NCBI GenBank assembly: GCA_041393015.1
Contig: JAWKKV010000001.1
Coordinates: 186,001 to 250,000, forward strand
Origin: JAGQYH01 sp041393015
Lineage (GTDB): Bacteria > Bacteroidota > Bacteroidia > Chitinophagales > JADIYW01
Direction: 5' to 3'
DNA length: 64,000 bases
Part shown: piece after piece, positions 45,743 to 55,462 of the stretch
Numbering within the stretch: the stretch's first letter is position 1
Layout of the letters: each line of letters starts with the position of its first letter
Notes under the pieces: model-generated
Seen by the model: the letters and a program-made list of their open reading frames with translations, nothing else
What the model was told of the DNA's origin: nothing
The model's database searches: none
Translations under genes and position numbers: made by a program

Positions 45743-48181
45743 ATGTATGTTGTAAAAAGATCTGGCAGAAAAGAACCTGTTCATTTTGATAAGATCACTG
45801 CCCGAATTAGCAAGTTGTCGTTTGGATTGAATGCTAAATTTATTCAACCACAAGCGATTGCTAAAAGTGTAATACAAGGTCTATACGATGGCGTTACCAC
45901 AACTGAACTAGATAATTTAGCTGCTGAAACGGCTGCTTCAATGTCAGTAATTCACCCTGATTATGCCATGCTTGCGGCAAGAATTGCAGTATCCAACTTA
46001 CATAAAAACACAAAGAAGGCTTTTTCAAGAACAATTGAGGATTTATACAATTACATCGATCCAAAAACGAATAAAAAAGCGCCTCTAATTGCAGATGATG
46101 TGTTTGAGGTAATTATGAAAAACAGAGATAAATTAGATGCTGCTGTTATTCATCACAGAGATTATAACTACGACTTTTTTGGGTTTAAGACGTTAGAGCG
46201 ATCATATCTTTTAAAATTAGATGGTCAAATAGTTGAGCGACCACAACATATGTTAATGCGTGTAGCCATTGGTATTCATAGAGAGGATATTGATGCTGCT
46301 TTAGAGACGTACAACTTAATGTCTCAAAAATGGTTTATCCATGCCACGCCAACTTTGTTTAATGCGGGCACACCAAAACCACAATTGTCTTCTTGTTTCT
46401 TGTTAACGATGAAGGACGACAGTATTCCAGGTATCTTCGATACTTTAAAGCAATGCGCTGAGATTAGTCAATCTGCCGGTGGAATTGGGTTAAGCATTCA
46501 CAACGTAAGAGCAACAGGAAGCTATATTAAAGGCACTAATGGCACCTCTAATGGTATTGTGCCAATGTTGAGAGTATTTAACGATACGGCTCGTTATGTG
46601 GATCAAGGTGGAGGGAAACGTAAAGGTGCTTTTGCTGTTTACATTGAACCTTGGCACGCTGATGTTTTTGAATTCTTAGAATTGAAGAAAAATCACGGTA
46701 AGGAAGAAATGAGAGCAAGAGATTTATTCTTTGCTCTTTGGATTCCAGATTTATTCATGAAGCGTGTTAAAGCCAATGGCGATTGGTCATTAATGTGTCC
46801 AAATGAATGTCCGGGTTTATGCGACACTTACGGTGACGAATTCGAGGCTTTATATGAGCAATACGAGAAAGCTGGTAAAGCTAGAAAAACAGTTAAAGCA
46901 CAAGAATTATGGTTCCATATATTAGATTCACAAATTGAGACAGGAACACCATACATGTTGTACAAAGATGCTGTCAACAAAAAATCGAATCAAAAGAATT
47001 TAGGGGTTATCAGATCTAGTAACTTATGTACAGAGATTATGGAATACACTGCTCCTGATGAAGTAGCTGTATGCAACTTAGCATCTATCAATCTTAGCAA
47101 GTTTGCCAATCCAGAAGACAAAACGTTTGATTTCCAAAAATTATACGACATCACTTATATTGCTACTAAGAACTTAAATAAAGTAATTGACATCAATTAC
47201 TATCCCGTTCCTGAAGCAAAGAAATCCAACATGAGACATCGTCCGATTGGATTAGGTGTACAAGGATTAGCTGATGCATTTATCTTATTGCGTCATCCAT
47301 TTGACAGTGTTGAAGCGAAGATTTTGAACAAAAATATTTTTGAAACCATCTATTTTGCAGCTTTAACCGCTTCAAAAGATATAGCGAAAGAGCAAGGACC
47401 TTATGAAACTTACGAAGGTTCGCCAATTAGTCAAGGTATCTTCCAACAAGATCTTTGGGGAGCCACTACTACCGACAGATGGGATTGGGAAGGCTTAAGA
47501 AAAGAAGTGAAAGAACATGGTGTTAGAAACAGTTTATTGGTAGCACCAATGCCAACAGCTTCCACTTCACAGATCTTGGGTAATAACGAGTGTTTTGAGC
47601 CTTATACTTCAAATATTTATACAAGAAGAGTATTAAGTGGTGAGTTTGTGATCATCAACAAACATTTATTGAAAGACTTAAACGATTTAGGTTTATGGAG
47701 TGATGACATGAAAAATGCTATGATTGCTAATAATGGCTCTATACAATCTATTAATGGCATTCCTGATGATTTAAAACAATTGTATAAAACATCTTGGGAG
47801 ATTTCTGGTAAAACTTTAATTGAGATGAGTGCCGATAGAGGAGCTTTCATCGATCAAAGTCAGAGCTTGAACGCCTTTATTGAAGATGCCAACTACGGAA
47901 AGTTAACTTCAATGCATTTTTATGCTTGGGAGAAAGGTTTAAAAACAGGTATGTATTACTTGAGAACTCGACCAGCTGTGGATGCTATTAAGTTTACCGT
48001 TGATAAAGCTAAGGCAAAATTAGCCACTTCTGTTACACCAACTATGATAGAACCAATGGCTACTTTAAACGAAGAAAATTTAAAAATGACCGGAAAACTT
48101 TCCGGTAGTACTTATTCACCTGAAGATCAAATTCAATGTTCTTTAGATGATCCGGATGGATGTGAAATGTGTGGGAGTTAA
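45743..48181 (+). CDS. nrdA: Ribonucleotide reductase class Ia large subunit
   Basis: The 812-residue R1 subunit. An N-terminal ATP-cone (about 1-90; VVKRSGRKEPVHFDKITARI) gives overall activity control by ATP/dATP. The catalytic barrel shows FNAGTPKPQLSSCF (first redox Cys), SSNLCTEIMEY with NLASINL (active-site Cys/Asn region) and PMPTASTSQILGNNECFEPYTSNIY. The C-terminal shuttle Cys pair is CEMC in the final residues. It follows nrdB and ends before a strong terminator. Confidence 0.98.
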   Translation: MYVVKRSGRKEPVHFDKITARISKLSFGLNAKFIQPQAIAKSVIQGLYDGVTTTELDNLAAETAASMSVIHPDYAMLAARIAVSNLHKNTKKAFSRTIEDLYNYIDPKTNKKAPLIADDVFEVIMKNRDKLDAAVIHHRDYNYDFFGFKTLERSYLLKLDGQIVERPQHMLMRVAIGIHREDIDAALETYNLMSQKWFIHATPTLFNAGTPKPQLSSCFLLTMKDDSIPGIFDTLKQCAEISQSAGGIGLSIHNVRATGSYIKGTNGTSNGIVPMLRVFNDTARYVDQGGGKRKGAFAVYIEPWHADVFEFLELKKNHGKEEMRARDLFFALWIPDLFMKRVKANGDWSLMCPNECPGLCDTYGDEFEALYEQYEKAGKARKTVKAQELWFHILDSQIETGTPYMLYKDAVNKKSNQKNLGVIRSSNLCTEIMEYTAPDEVAVCNLASINLSKFANPEDKTFDFQKLYDITYIATKNLNKVIDINYYPVPEAKKSNMRHRPIGLGVQGLADAFILLRHPFDSVEAKILNKNIFETIYFAALTASKDIAKEQGPYETYEGSPISQGIFQQDLWGATTTDRWDWEGLRKEVKEHGVRNSLLVAPMPTASTSQILGNNECFEPYTSNIYTRRVLSGEFVIINKHLLKDLNDLGLWSDDMKNAMIANNGSIQSINGIPDDLKQLYKTSWEISGKTLIEMSADRGAFIDQSQSLNAFIEDANYGKLTSMHFYAWEKGLKTGMYYLRTRPAVDAIKFTVDKAKAKLATSVTPTMIEPMATLNEENLKMTGKLSGSTYSPEDQIQCSLDDPDGCEMCGS

Positions 48182-48518
48182 TAAATACGCTAAATAGTGT
48201 GGGAATGTGTATAACATCAACATGTTAAACCATATAATACTATTAAATTTAAATCATAACCCCTAAACATAGAGACCCGGGATTCCGCCAATTGAGAGGT
48301 GTGAAAAACTTACCCGCTTTCGTAAGAGAGCGGGTTTTTTATTTGATGGTTAACTAACAAATACTTTTGAAGCGCTAAGTATCAAGAATTTTAAATTTTG
48401 CACAGGGAATGTTCAATTAAGTACTCATTCAAAATTGGATATTCGTTTATGGATATTGAATATTATTCTTGACTTCTTATTGGAAAATTTTCTTGCCTAG
48501 TTAACTTTATATAGACAT
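48182..48518. other. Intergenic after nrdA
   Basis: It holds the terminator at 48312-48340 and otherwise no gene, repeat or RNA that can be recognised. Confidence 0.55.
48312..48340 (+). terminator. Rho-independent terminator of nrdBA
   Basis: ACCCGCT (48312-48318) pairs with AGCGGGT (48329-48335), followed by six T in total. This GC-rich stem is the strongest terminator in the window. Confidence 0.9.
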
Positions 48519-48890
48519 TTAGTATAAAATCACCTGTCTAGGATTATTCTCCAAATGCCGAATGAATATTTCATCTCCTTCTCTTATTTCTGAACCAATA
48601 ATCTTATCAAAATCAGACTGACTTAACTCAAATATTGTAGAATAATCAAGGCTCTTGTATTTATAATTTATACTAATTTGATGGAAAGAAATTAGCCGCC
48701 CTGACACATCATTTTCTATATAACTAATAAATTTATAATGAGATACAAAACCTACATTATCAATACCATTAGTCCTAATAAACCGATCACCTATCTTATT
48801 AGAAATAATCAAAATTGAAAACAGAATTACAATTACAAATGATATTGTAACTATGAGATGATTTTTCTTTTTGAAACTATGTTTAAACAT
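48519..48890 (-). CDS. Small membrane-anchored protein of unknown function
   Basis: A 123-residue protein with a basic N-terminus (FKHSFKKKNH) and one transmembrane segment (about 13-31), then a short exported domain with alternating strands. No family was recognised. Its start lies 16 bases downstream of the esterase stop on the same strand, so it may be the second gene of a two-gene transcript. Confidence 0.65.
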   Translation of the reverse strand: MFKHSFKKKNHLIVTISFVIVILFSILIISNKIGDRFIRTNGIDNVGFVSHYKFISYIENDVSGRLISFHQISINYKYKSLDYSTIFELSQSDFDKIIGSEIREGDEIFIRHLENNPRQVILY

Positions 48891-48906
48891 TAAATGTGCT
48901 AAATCA

Positions 48907-50031
48907 TTACTGCTTCAACAGTTCTACTGAATAAGCAACATCATCACTGTTTAAAACTAAAATGTACATGCCTTTAGATAGGTTTTGTAAGTCTATTGAA
49001 GTAAAAATATTGCCCTTTCGCACAGATTGTCCATCGGCAGCATAAATAACCCAATTATCAATAGTTGTATTACCATTTAAATGGATAGATAAAAAATCCT
49101 TAAATGGATTAGGACCAACTGTAATCCCATTTGGCAGAACAGATTCTATAGTTGCTGTCGGAGTTTCTACTTCCGGCATAATGTGTTTTTCAAAGAATTT
49201 CACCATCTCATCTGTTGCATTAATATTGCTGCCATTTAATGGCCAAGAATGCGGCCATGCATTAATTTTATAATGAATAATTTCCCCACTTTCATCACAA
49301 CTTCCTACTGTTCGTTTTTCTACATGGTATTGACTATTAACGGAATCAGGCACTTGCTCGATGATGACTTCATCATCGCCACAATTGTTTGCCTTAGCCC
49401 ATTTGTTTAAAGTAAAATTAGCGGAAGCGGAACCAATAATAGCGCTTCCAACGTATGGCAATACCATATCTCCTGTACCATGAAAATACAAAACAGGAAC
49501 TGGTCTACTTGTTTGGCAAGCATTACCTACAGAGGTTGCTATTGGAGCTCCAACAGCGGCTATGGCTGCAAATCGATCGCTACTTTCACAAGCTAACCTA
49601 TGCGACATCATTCCACCCAAAGAAAAACCACAAGCATACACTCTTCTTTCGTTGATATTAAACTCATCAATCAAAGCATCTAACAAAGTATTTACAAAAC
49701 CTACATCGTCAACACCTTGACTTAACAAACTGCCACAATTCCAAGCCACCGTTGCTAACTCAGTAGGTAAAGCTTCCGGATAAACAATGATATAATTATT
49801 GGTTTCTGCATAAGCATTTAATCCTACTCCTTGCATCAATTCTCCACTGGAGCCAAAGCCATGAAAAACAAATATTAAGGCAGATGCTTCCAACTCATTA
49901 TAAGTAGACGGAAGGTAAATCAAATACTCTCTGATCTCATTATCATGAGCAATATATCGATGCTCCAAATTTTGTGCATTGATCTGAAAAAAAGAAAGTG
50001 CCGTTATAAAGAATAGAAAAAAATATTTCAT
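48907..50031 (-). CDS. Secreted PHB-depolymerase/feruloyl-esterase-like hydrolase with T9SS sorting domain
   Basis: A 374-residue alpha/beta hydrolase. It has a signal peptide to about residue 19 (FFQINAQ), oxyanion region FVFHGFGSSGE, nucleophile elbow CGFSLGGMMSH (Ser), acid segment FHGTGDMVLPY and catalytic His in AWPHSWP. This is the LpqC/PHB depolymerase family, whose members cleave esters of polyhydroxyalkanoates, xylan acetate or ferulate. The last 75 residues are a type A sorting domain (VGPNPFKDFLSI, LSKGMYILVL), so it is secreted by T9SS and bound to or released from the surface. Confidence 0.92.
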   Translation of the reverse strand: MKYFFLFFITALSFFQINAQNLEHRYIAHDNEIREYLIYLPSTYNELEASALIFVFHGFGSSGELMQGVGLNAYAETNNYIIVYPEALPTELATVAWNCGSLLSQGVDDVGFVNTLLDALIDEFNINERRVYACGFSLGGMMSHRLACESSDRFAAIAAVGAPIATSVGNACQTSRPVPVLYFHGTGDMVLPYVGSAIIGSASANFTLNKWAKANNCGDDEVIIEQVPDSVNSQYHVEKRTVGSCDESGEIIHYKINAWPHSWPLNGSNINATDEMVKFFEKHIMPEVETPTATIESVLPNGITVGPNPFKDFLSIHLNGNTTIDNWVIYAADGQSVRKGNIFTSIDLQNLSKGMYILVLNSDDVAYSVELLKQ

Positions 50032-50083
50032 AAAATGATATATCTGATAATTATTAAATACATCACAATTTAGGGAATTAAAA

Positions 50084-50118
50084 CAAAAAAAGGCATCCCG
50101 AATGAACGAGATGCCTTT
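50084..50118 (-). terminator. Rho-independent terminator of the OmpA-family gene
   Basis: On the minus strand AAAGGCATC (50118-50110) pairs with GATGCCTTT (50097-50089), followed by a run of T to 50084. It lies 24 bases after the OmpA stop codon. Confidence 0.85.
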
Positions 50119-50141
50119 ACTATTTTGAAGTGAGTAATTTA

Positions 50142-51563
50142 CTACTTAATAAATAAGTTAAAAACTACTCTTCTATTTAATGCTCTACCTGCAGCAGTAG
50201 TGTTATCACCAACAGGTTGTGTTTCGCCATATCCAGCAGAAGAAACCCTTGCAGGATCAATTCCTTTACTAATTAAATAAGAAGCTGCAGCTTGCGCTCT
50301 CTTCTCAGATAATACTAAATTGCTAGCATCGTTACCAACGTTATCAGTATGTCCACCAACACTTACAGAATAGTTAGTGTATTCTTTTAAGATACCAACT
50401 ACTTCATCTAACACTTTGAATGAGCTAGTTTTGATTACTGCACTACCAGTCTCAAATTGAATGTTTTTAGCAGCAAACTCTAATTTCTCAATTACTTCTT
50501 GCTTCATTTCAGGACAGCCTTTGTTAGATAAAGGACCAACTTCTGTTGGGCATCTGTCTTCGCTATCTGTTACGCCATCGCCATCAGCATCTGGGCAACC
50601 TCCTAAAGCAGCAACACCAGGTATTTTTGGACATTTGTCGTCAGCATCAGCAATTCCATCACCATCAGCATCCGGATTTGGACATCCTTTTAAAGCAGCT
50701 ATTCCAGCTACAGTAGGACATTCATCTTCTGCATCAACAATGCCGTCACCATCAGTATCAGGACATCCATTGAATCTAGCTAAACCTGCAACATCAGGAC
50801 AGTTGTCTTCCGCATCAGCGATTCCATCAGCATCTGAATCAGGACAACCATTGAATTTTGCTAATCCCGGTAAATCTACACAATCATCATTTTCATCAAT
50901 AATACCATCACCATCAGTATCTAAAACAACTGGCTCTTCCGGCTCCGGCTCAATAATAATTTCTTTCTTTTTAGTATCTCCTAAATCAAACAATGCACCT
51001 ACTGACCAAATTAAATTGTTGTCATAGTTGTCCGTTAATCCAAAAGTATAACCTACTGATGTTTGAATTGCTATACCTTCTTGAACTCCCCAGTTAACTC
51101 CTCCACCTACTGGAAGACCAACACCCCAAGCTTGACCGCCGGTGATTGAACGAGTTAATTCCATGAATGAACCTTTTGCTTTAACAAACAAAAATGGTGC
51201 TACCGGGAAATCTTCTCTTAAAATATAACCGTTGTTGAATTTGTAAACTAATCCACCATCAATGTTAAAGAAGTGAAGGTTTTTTTCCTTTAAAGGTGCT
51301 TCGATATCATTAGTTCTGATACCTGTTGTACCTAAACCTAACTCAACGGCTAAAGATGAGTTTACATTGATCCAAGTATAAGCTCTTAAACCTAAATCCA
51401 TTGGTTTTTTAAATGATTGAAAACCATCTAATTCAGGTGTGAATTGATCCACAGCATCAAAAGATAGCCCAAAACTAAATCGGGTGTTTCCGACATTATT
51501 GCCTTGCCCGTATGAGAACTGGGCAATTGTTACACATAAAATAAGTACTAGAATTTTTTTCAT
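50142..51563 (-). CDS. OmpA-family protein with thrombospondin type 3 repeats
   Basis: A 473-residue outer-membrane protein. A signal peptide (ending AQFSYGQ) is followed by a beta-barrel of about 170 residues and a Glu/Pro linker (IEPEPEEP). Five calcium-binding TSP3 repeats (DGDGIIDENDDCVD type, residues about 215-355) come next. The C-terminal OmpA peptidoglycan-binding domain has SVGGHTDNVGNDASNLVLSEKRA and GYGETQPVGDN. It anchors the outer membrane to the wall. It is monocistronic, with its own -7 box and terminator, and probably abundant. Confidence 0.96.
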   Translation of the reverse strand: MKKILVLILCVTIAQFSYGQGNNVGNTRFSFGLSFDAVDQFTPELDGFQSFKKPMDLGLRAYTWINVNSSLAVELGLGTTGIRTNDIEAPLKEKNLHFFNIDGGLVYKFNNGYILREDFPVAPFLFVKAKGSFMELTRSITGGQAWGVGLPVGGGVNWGVQEGIAIQTSVGYTFGLTDNYDNNLIWSVGALFDLGDTKKKEIIIEPEPEEPVVLDTDGDGIIDENDDCVDLPGLAKFNGCPDSDADGIADAEDNCPDVAGLARFNGCPDTDGDGIVDAEDECPTVAGIAALKGCPNPDADGDGIADADDKCPKIPGVAALGGCPDADGDGVTDSEDRCPTEVGPLSNKGCPEMKQEVIEKLEFAAKNIQFETGSAVIKTSSFKVLDEVVGILKEYTNYSVSVGGHTDNVGNDASNLVLSEKRAQAAASYLISKGIDPARVSSAGYGETQPVGDNTTAAGRALNRRVVFNLFIK

Positions 51564-51625
51564 AATCTTTTTGATTTTTATAAAACGCGAATATAATCTC
51601 TCTATTCAATCGAGACGTATGAATG

Positions 51626-51633
51626 CAAAAATA
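51626..51633 (-). promoter_or_regulatory. -7 box of the OmpA-family gene
   Basis: TATTTTTG on the minus strand matches TAnnTTTG exactly, 63 bases before the ATG at 51563. A TTG at the -33 distance is not evident. Confidence 0.4.
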
Positions 51634-51690
51634 GTAACACCCTAAGAGTGCTCTTTATAAATTTATTAACATAATGGTTATTTAGCCGAC

Positions 51691-52926
51691 CTAAAAGGAT
51701 TGTTCAATTTGTGTGGCCATTAAGTCATCCATGGTTTCTCGACGCCTAATTAATAGAGCTTTGCCTTTGTAAATCATCACTTCTGCCGGTCGAAATCGGG
51801 AATTATAATTTGAAGACATTGAAAATCCATACGCACCGGCATTATGAATAGCGAGTATATCTCCTTCCTTCACTTCTGCCAGTCGCCTATCCCAACCAAA
51901 GGTATCAGTTTCACAGATATAGCCAACCACAGTATAAATTCTTTTTTTGCCTTCGGGATTACTAATATTAGTAATCTTATGATAGGCGTCGTACATCATT
52001 GGTCTAATCAAGTGATTTTGTCCAGAATCTACTCCAGCAAATACAGTGGCTGTAGTTTGCTTGATAACGTTAGTATGCACTAATAGATAACCACTTTCAC
52101 TTACCAAAAATTTGCCGGGCTCAAACATTATCTCTAAATCTTTGCCATACTCTTTGCAAAACTTCTTAAATCGCTTTGAAAGTGTTTCGCCTAAAGAAGC
52201 GACATCGGTAGCAATATCATTATCTCTGTATTTTACTTTAAAGCCACTACCAAAATCAATAAACTCGAGGTTTGGAAAATAATCTTGAGCCGTCTCTAAT
52301 AAAATCTCTGCCCCTCTTAAAAATATATCTACATCCAAAATGTCGGAACCGGTATGCATGTGCAAACCATTAATATTCATATTATCATTTGCCACAACTC
52401 TTTCAACATGTCGCATTTGATGAATAGAAATACCAAATTTAGAATCGATATGTCCGGTAGAGATCTTTACATTACCTCCACCCAAAATATGAGGATTGAT
52501 ACGAATACAAACCGGATAGGAATTTCCATACTCATGTCCGAATTGTTCTAGCGTAGAGATATTGTCAATATTAATAATAACGCCATGCGCAACAGCCATT
52601 TGAATTTCATCAAATGACACACAATTAGGTGTATAGATAATTCTTTCTGGCGAAAACCCTGCTTTTAGTCCCATTTCAACTTCTTGAATAGAAACGGTAT
52701 CTAAACCGGCACCTAATTGATTCATTAGCTTAAGAATATTGATATTGGTTAAGGCCTTACAAGCGTAGTTGATTTTTACCTTAACATCCTTAAATGATTC
52801 TAACAATTTTCCATACTGTGAAGCTATCTTTTCAGCATCGTATACATATAAAGGAGTATCGAATTCTTCGCAGAGATCTAATAAATTTAAGTCGCCTATC
52901 TGGTATTGACCGTTAACTAATTGCAT
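51691..52926 (-). CDS. lysA: Diaminopimelate decarboxylase
   Basis: This PLP enzyme makes L-lysine from meso-diaminopimelate. It has 411 residues. The PLP lysine is in KINYACKALTNI. GAGLDTVSIQEVEMGLKAG, GLHMHTGSDI (His stacking on the cofactor), GSGFKVKY (phosphate-binding Gly) and ICETDTFGWDR (substrate-contacting Cys/Glu of the partner subunit) are all present. It is a single gene, transcribed away from the L,D-transpeptidase side. Confidence 0.96.
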   Translation of the reverse strand: MQLVNGQYQIGDLNLLDLCEEFDTPLYVYDAEKIASQYGKLLESFKDVKVKINYACKALTNINILKLMNQLGAGLDTVSIQEVEMGLKAGFSPERIIYTPNCVSFDEIQMAVAHGVIINIDNISTLEQFGHEYGNSYPVCIRINPHILGGGNVKISTGHIDSKFGISIHQMRHVERVVANDNMNINGLHMHTGSDILDVDIFLRGAEILLETAQDYFPNLEFIDFGSGFKVKYRDNDIATDVASLGETLSKRFKKFCKEYGKDLEIMFEPGKFLVSESGYLLVHTNVIKQTTATVFAGVDSGQNHLIRPMMYDAYHKITNISNPEGKKRIYTVVGYICETDTFGWDRRLAEVKEGDILAIHNAGAYGFSMSSNYNSRFRPAEVMIYKGKALLIRRRETMDDLMATQIEQSF

Positions 52927-53027
52927 TTTCTAAAGTATTACTTACTGCAATGCTAAAGAATATTTTCAACTATATAAGAAACCCATTAATAAATAATCCT
53001 TAAAAAAGTATGAGAAGGGCGAATTGT

Positions 53028-53792
53028 TTAGTTTTTAACCCAACTATTCATGCTGGTAAGTATATAATTCCCTTTGTTGTTGATTTCAACATTAGGTACT
53101 TTTTTATACTTTTCGAAGTAGGTGTAGATAGGAATCAATTGCTTCCAGAATTGCCAATCTTCGTAATCAAATAAAGGAATGTCTTCAAAAAATTTCAAAG
53201 AAACGGCATCCATTCTAAAAGGAAAAATATGGATGGGAATTTTTCCGCCTTGTTCTTTGGTTAAAACACTTAACCAATATAATTCTTTAATCGGCTCATT
53301 TTCTAAAGGAATACAGCCAACAGTAACGCACTCGCCATGTATAAAAATATCTCCTCCTAAACTATTTTGATTGCCCAATATTCTATCCGATTCATTTGGG
53401 TAATTTACTTTTAAGGAAAGATGATAAGTACTTGTAGGATTAAAATGTTCTAATTGATAAACCCCTTCAGGTATTTGATAATCCCCTTGTTTTCTTTTGG
53501 GTCCTAATTCGCCGGACACCTGACAAATTTCATAGATTTTGATTAAAGTGTAGGTATCTCCGTTTTGAGCCCAAAGTTCCATTTCCTTATCAAACTTGAA
53601 AGTTCTTAGATAAATATCTTTGGGTGGGAAAGCGACACCTTTGGATGCAAACATATTTTTTAAAGACTCATTATAATCCTCTTTGGCTTCTCTTACACGC
53701 GAATATTGTAATTGCTCATCCACTAAATCCTGAGCAGAAATAGGGGAATAGATAAATAAAAGTAAAGTGAATATCGCAGTAAAATAATTCAT
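53028..53792 (-). CDS. L,D-transpeptidase-family protein (YafK-like)
   Basis: A 254-residue secreted protein with a signal peptide ending PISAQ (about residue 21). The YkuD catalytic core has the EGVYQLEHFNP and FIHGECVTVGCIPL segments; the HGxxxxxGC pattern supplies the catalytic His and Cys. The variant resembles YafK/DpaA, which acts on peptidoglycan cross-links or on the lipoprotein-wall linkage. It lies in the periplasm. It is monocistronic as far as can be seen. Confidence 0.9.
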   Translation of the reverse strand: MNYFTAIFTLLLFIYSPISAQDLVDEQLQYSRVREAKEDYNESLKNMFASKGVAFPPKDIYLRTFKFDKEMELWAQNGDTYTLIKIYEICQVSGELGPKRKQGDYQIPEGVYQLEHFNPTSTYHLSLKVNYPNESDRILGNQNSLGGDIFIHGECVTVGCIPLENEPIKELYWLSVLTKEQGGKIPIHIFPFRMDAVSLKFFEDIPLFDYEDWQFWKQLIPIYTYFEKYKKVPNVEINNKGNYILTSMNSWVKN

Positions 53793-53849
53793 AAATCTCT
53801 TAACGCAATTTACAGCAAATTTAGTGCCGATGATTTTGAGAAAACTAAT

Positions 53850-55421
53850 CTATTTTACCCCATGTGTTAACTTACGCAGTGGAATTCCTAGCAAGAATAA
53901 TACAATACCAGCAACAATTGGAATAATTACAAAAACTCTGAAGAAACTAGCCATTGAAATAGTTTCTGCCATTTGTTCCATATAACTCGCTAAAGTTCCT
54001 GCCGCCATATTTCCCATCGCGGAAGCAAAAAACCATATTCCAAACATAATTCCTAACAAGCGTTTTGGAGATAGTTTATTCACGTAAGATAAGCCTACAG
54101 GTGATAAACACAACTCACCCATGGTATGCAACATATAAGCTAAAATTAACCATAACATACTGGCTTTTTTAGCATCAAATTCTCCTCCAATTCCAGCCGA
54201 ACCAATTACCAATGGAATAAATCCTATACCCAAAAGTAAAAGGCCAATAGCAAATTTTTGAGGTCCGTTAGGATTATATTTAGAATGCGCTAGAGCATTC
54301 CATATCATAGAAAAAAGAGGTGCTAAAGTGAATATAAATAATGCATTTAAAGTTTGAAACCAAGTTGCCGGAACTTCAGGATTAACATCTTGAAATTGTC
54401 TGTTAAGCATAAATACAATAATGCCCCAAAGCAGTACAACAGTTAAACCCATAAATCCCATGGCCATTGGCAGAGCTCTCCCTATCTTTCTTGTCATAGT
54501 AACAAATAAATAGGTGACAATTATCACAGGTAAACAAGAGATAAATAAACTTACAACCCTAAAAGTATTAATTTGAGAAGCCCCAATTAGTGATCTATTG
54601 GTATACTCCTTTGCAAAAATATTCATACTAGAACCCGCTTGCTCAAAACACGCCCAAAAGAATATTGAAAAGAAAGCCAATACGCCCACAACAATCAATC
54701 TATCTCTTTCTACTTTATCTAATGGCTTTTCCTTAACCTGTTCTATACTGTCAATAAGATCATCATTATCTTTTAAATTACCATCTTCCGGTGGCAGACC
54801 AATATCTCCTAAAATCTGTTGAGCAATCATAAACTGGAGCATTCCTACAAACATGAAAATCCCTGCTACTCCAAAACCTAAATGCCATCCAATGGTTTCT
54901 GCTAAATAACCACAGATTAATGTACCTAAGAAGGCCCCAACATTTATTCCTTGATAGAAAATTGTATAACCAGAATCTTTTAAATCACTACCATCAGGAT
55001 ATAACTGCCCTACCATTGATGAAATGTTAGGTTTAAAAAATCCGTTTCCAACAATTAACAAGATTAATCCTAAATAAAATGCAGGTAAAGGTTGAAAAGC
55101 AAGTGATAAATGTCCTAAAGTCATTAGTAGTGCGCCAATAATAATCGCTTTTCTAAAGCCTAAAAGTTTATCAGCGACGATGCCTCCTAAAATCGGAGTT
55201 ATATACACCAACATAGTATACCAACCATACAAGCTGCTAGCATTTTTTGATGACCAACCTAATCCTGGATTATCACTGGTAACGGCTTCAATTAAATACA
55301 ACACCAATAAGGCTCGCATTCCATAGTAACTAAACCGTTCCCACATTTCAGTAAAAAATAAGATAAATAGCCCTATGGGATGCCCAAATAAAGTTTTTTC
55401 TCTTGCTTCGATTAAAGTCAT
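53850..55421 (-). CDS. Proton-dependent oligopeptide transporter (POT/PTR, MFS)
   Basis: A 523-residue membrane protein of about 14 helices. The ExxER motif in TM1 (EMWERFSYYGMRALLVLYL) couples protons to peptide uptake. The PTR2 signature FYQGINVGAFLGTLICGYLAE is also intact. The central cytoplasmic loop after helix 6 is charged (PPEDGNLKDNDDL). It imports di- and tripeptides. The gene precedes no partner, and the neighbouring membrane gene is 41 bases upstream on the same strand. Confidence 0.95.
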   Translation of the reverse strand: MTLIEAREKTLFGHPIGLFILFFTEMWERFSYYGMRALLVLYLIEAVTSDNPGLGWSSKNASSLYGWYTMLVYITPILGGIVADKLLGFRKAIIIGALLMTLGHLSLAFQPLPAFYLGLILLIVGNGFFKPNISSMVGQLYPDGSDLKDSGYTIFYQGINVGAFLGTLICGYLAETIGWHLGFGVAGIFMFVGMLQFMIAQQILGDIGLPPEDGNLKDNDDLIDSIEQVKEKPLDKVERDRLIVVGVLAFFSIFFWACFEQAGSSMNIFAKEYTNRSLIGASQINTFRVVSLFISCLPVIIVTYLFVTMTRKIGRALPMAMGFMGLTVVLLWGIIVFMLNRQFQDVNPEVPATWFQTLNALFIFTLAPLFSMIWNALAHSKYNPNGPQKFAIGLLLLGIGFIPLVIGSAGIGGEFDAKKASMLWLILAYMLHTMGELCLSPVGLSYVNKLSPKRLLGIMFGIWFFASAMGNMAAGTLASYMEQMAETISMASFFRVFVIIPIVAGIVLFLLGIPLRKLTHGVK

Positions 55422-55462
55422 AGTTTGTTTTTCTTATCGTAAAAATAAAAGAATTACGGAGC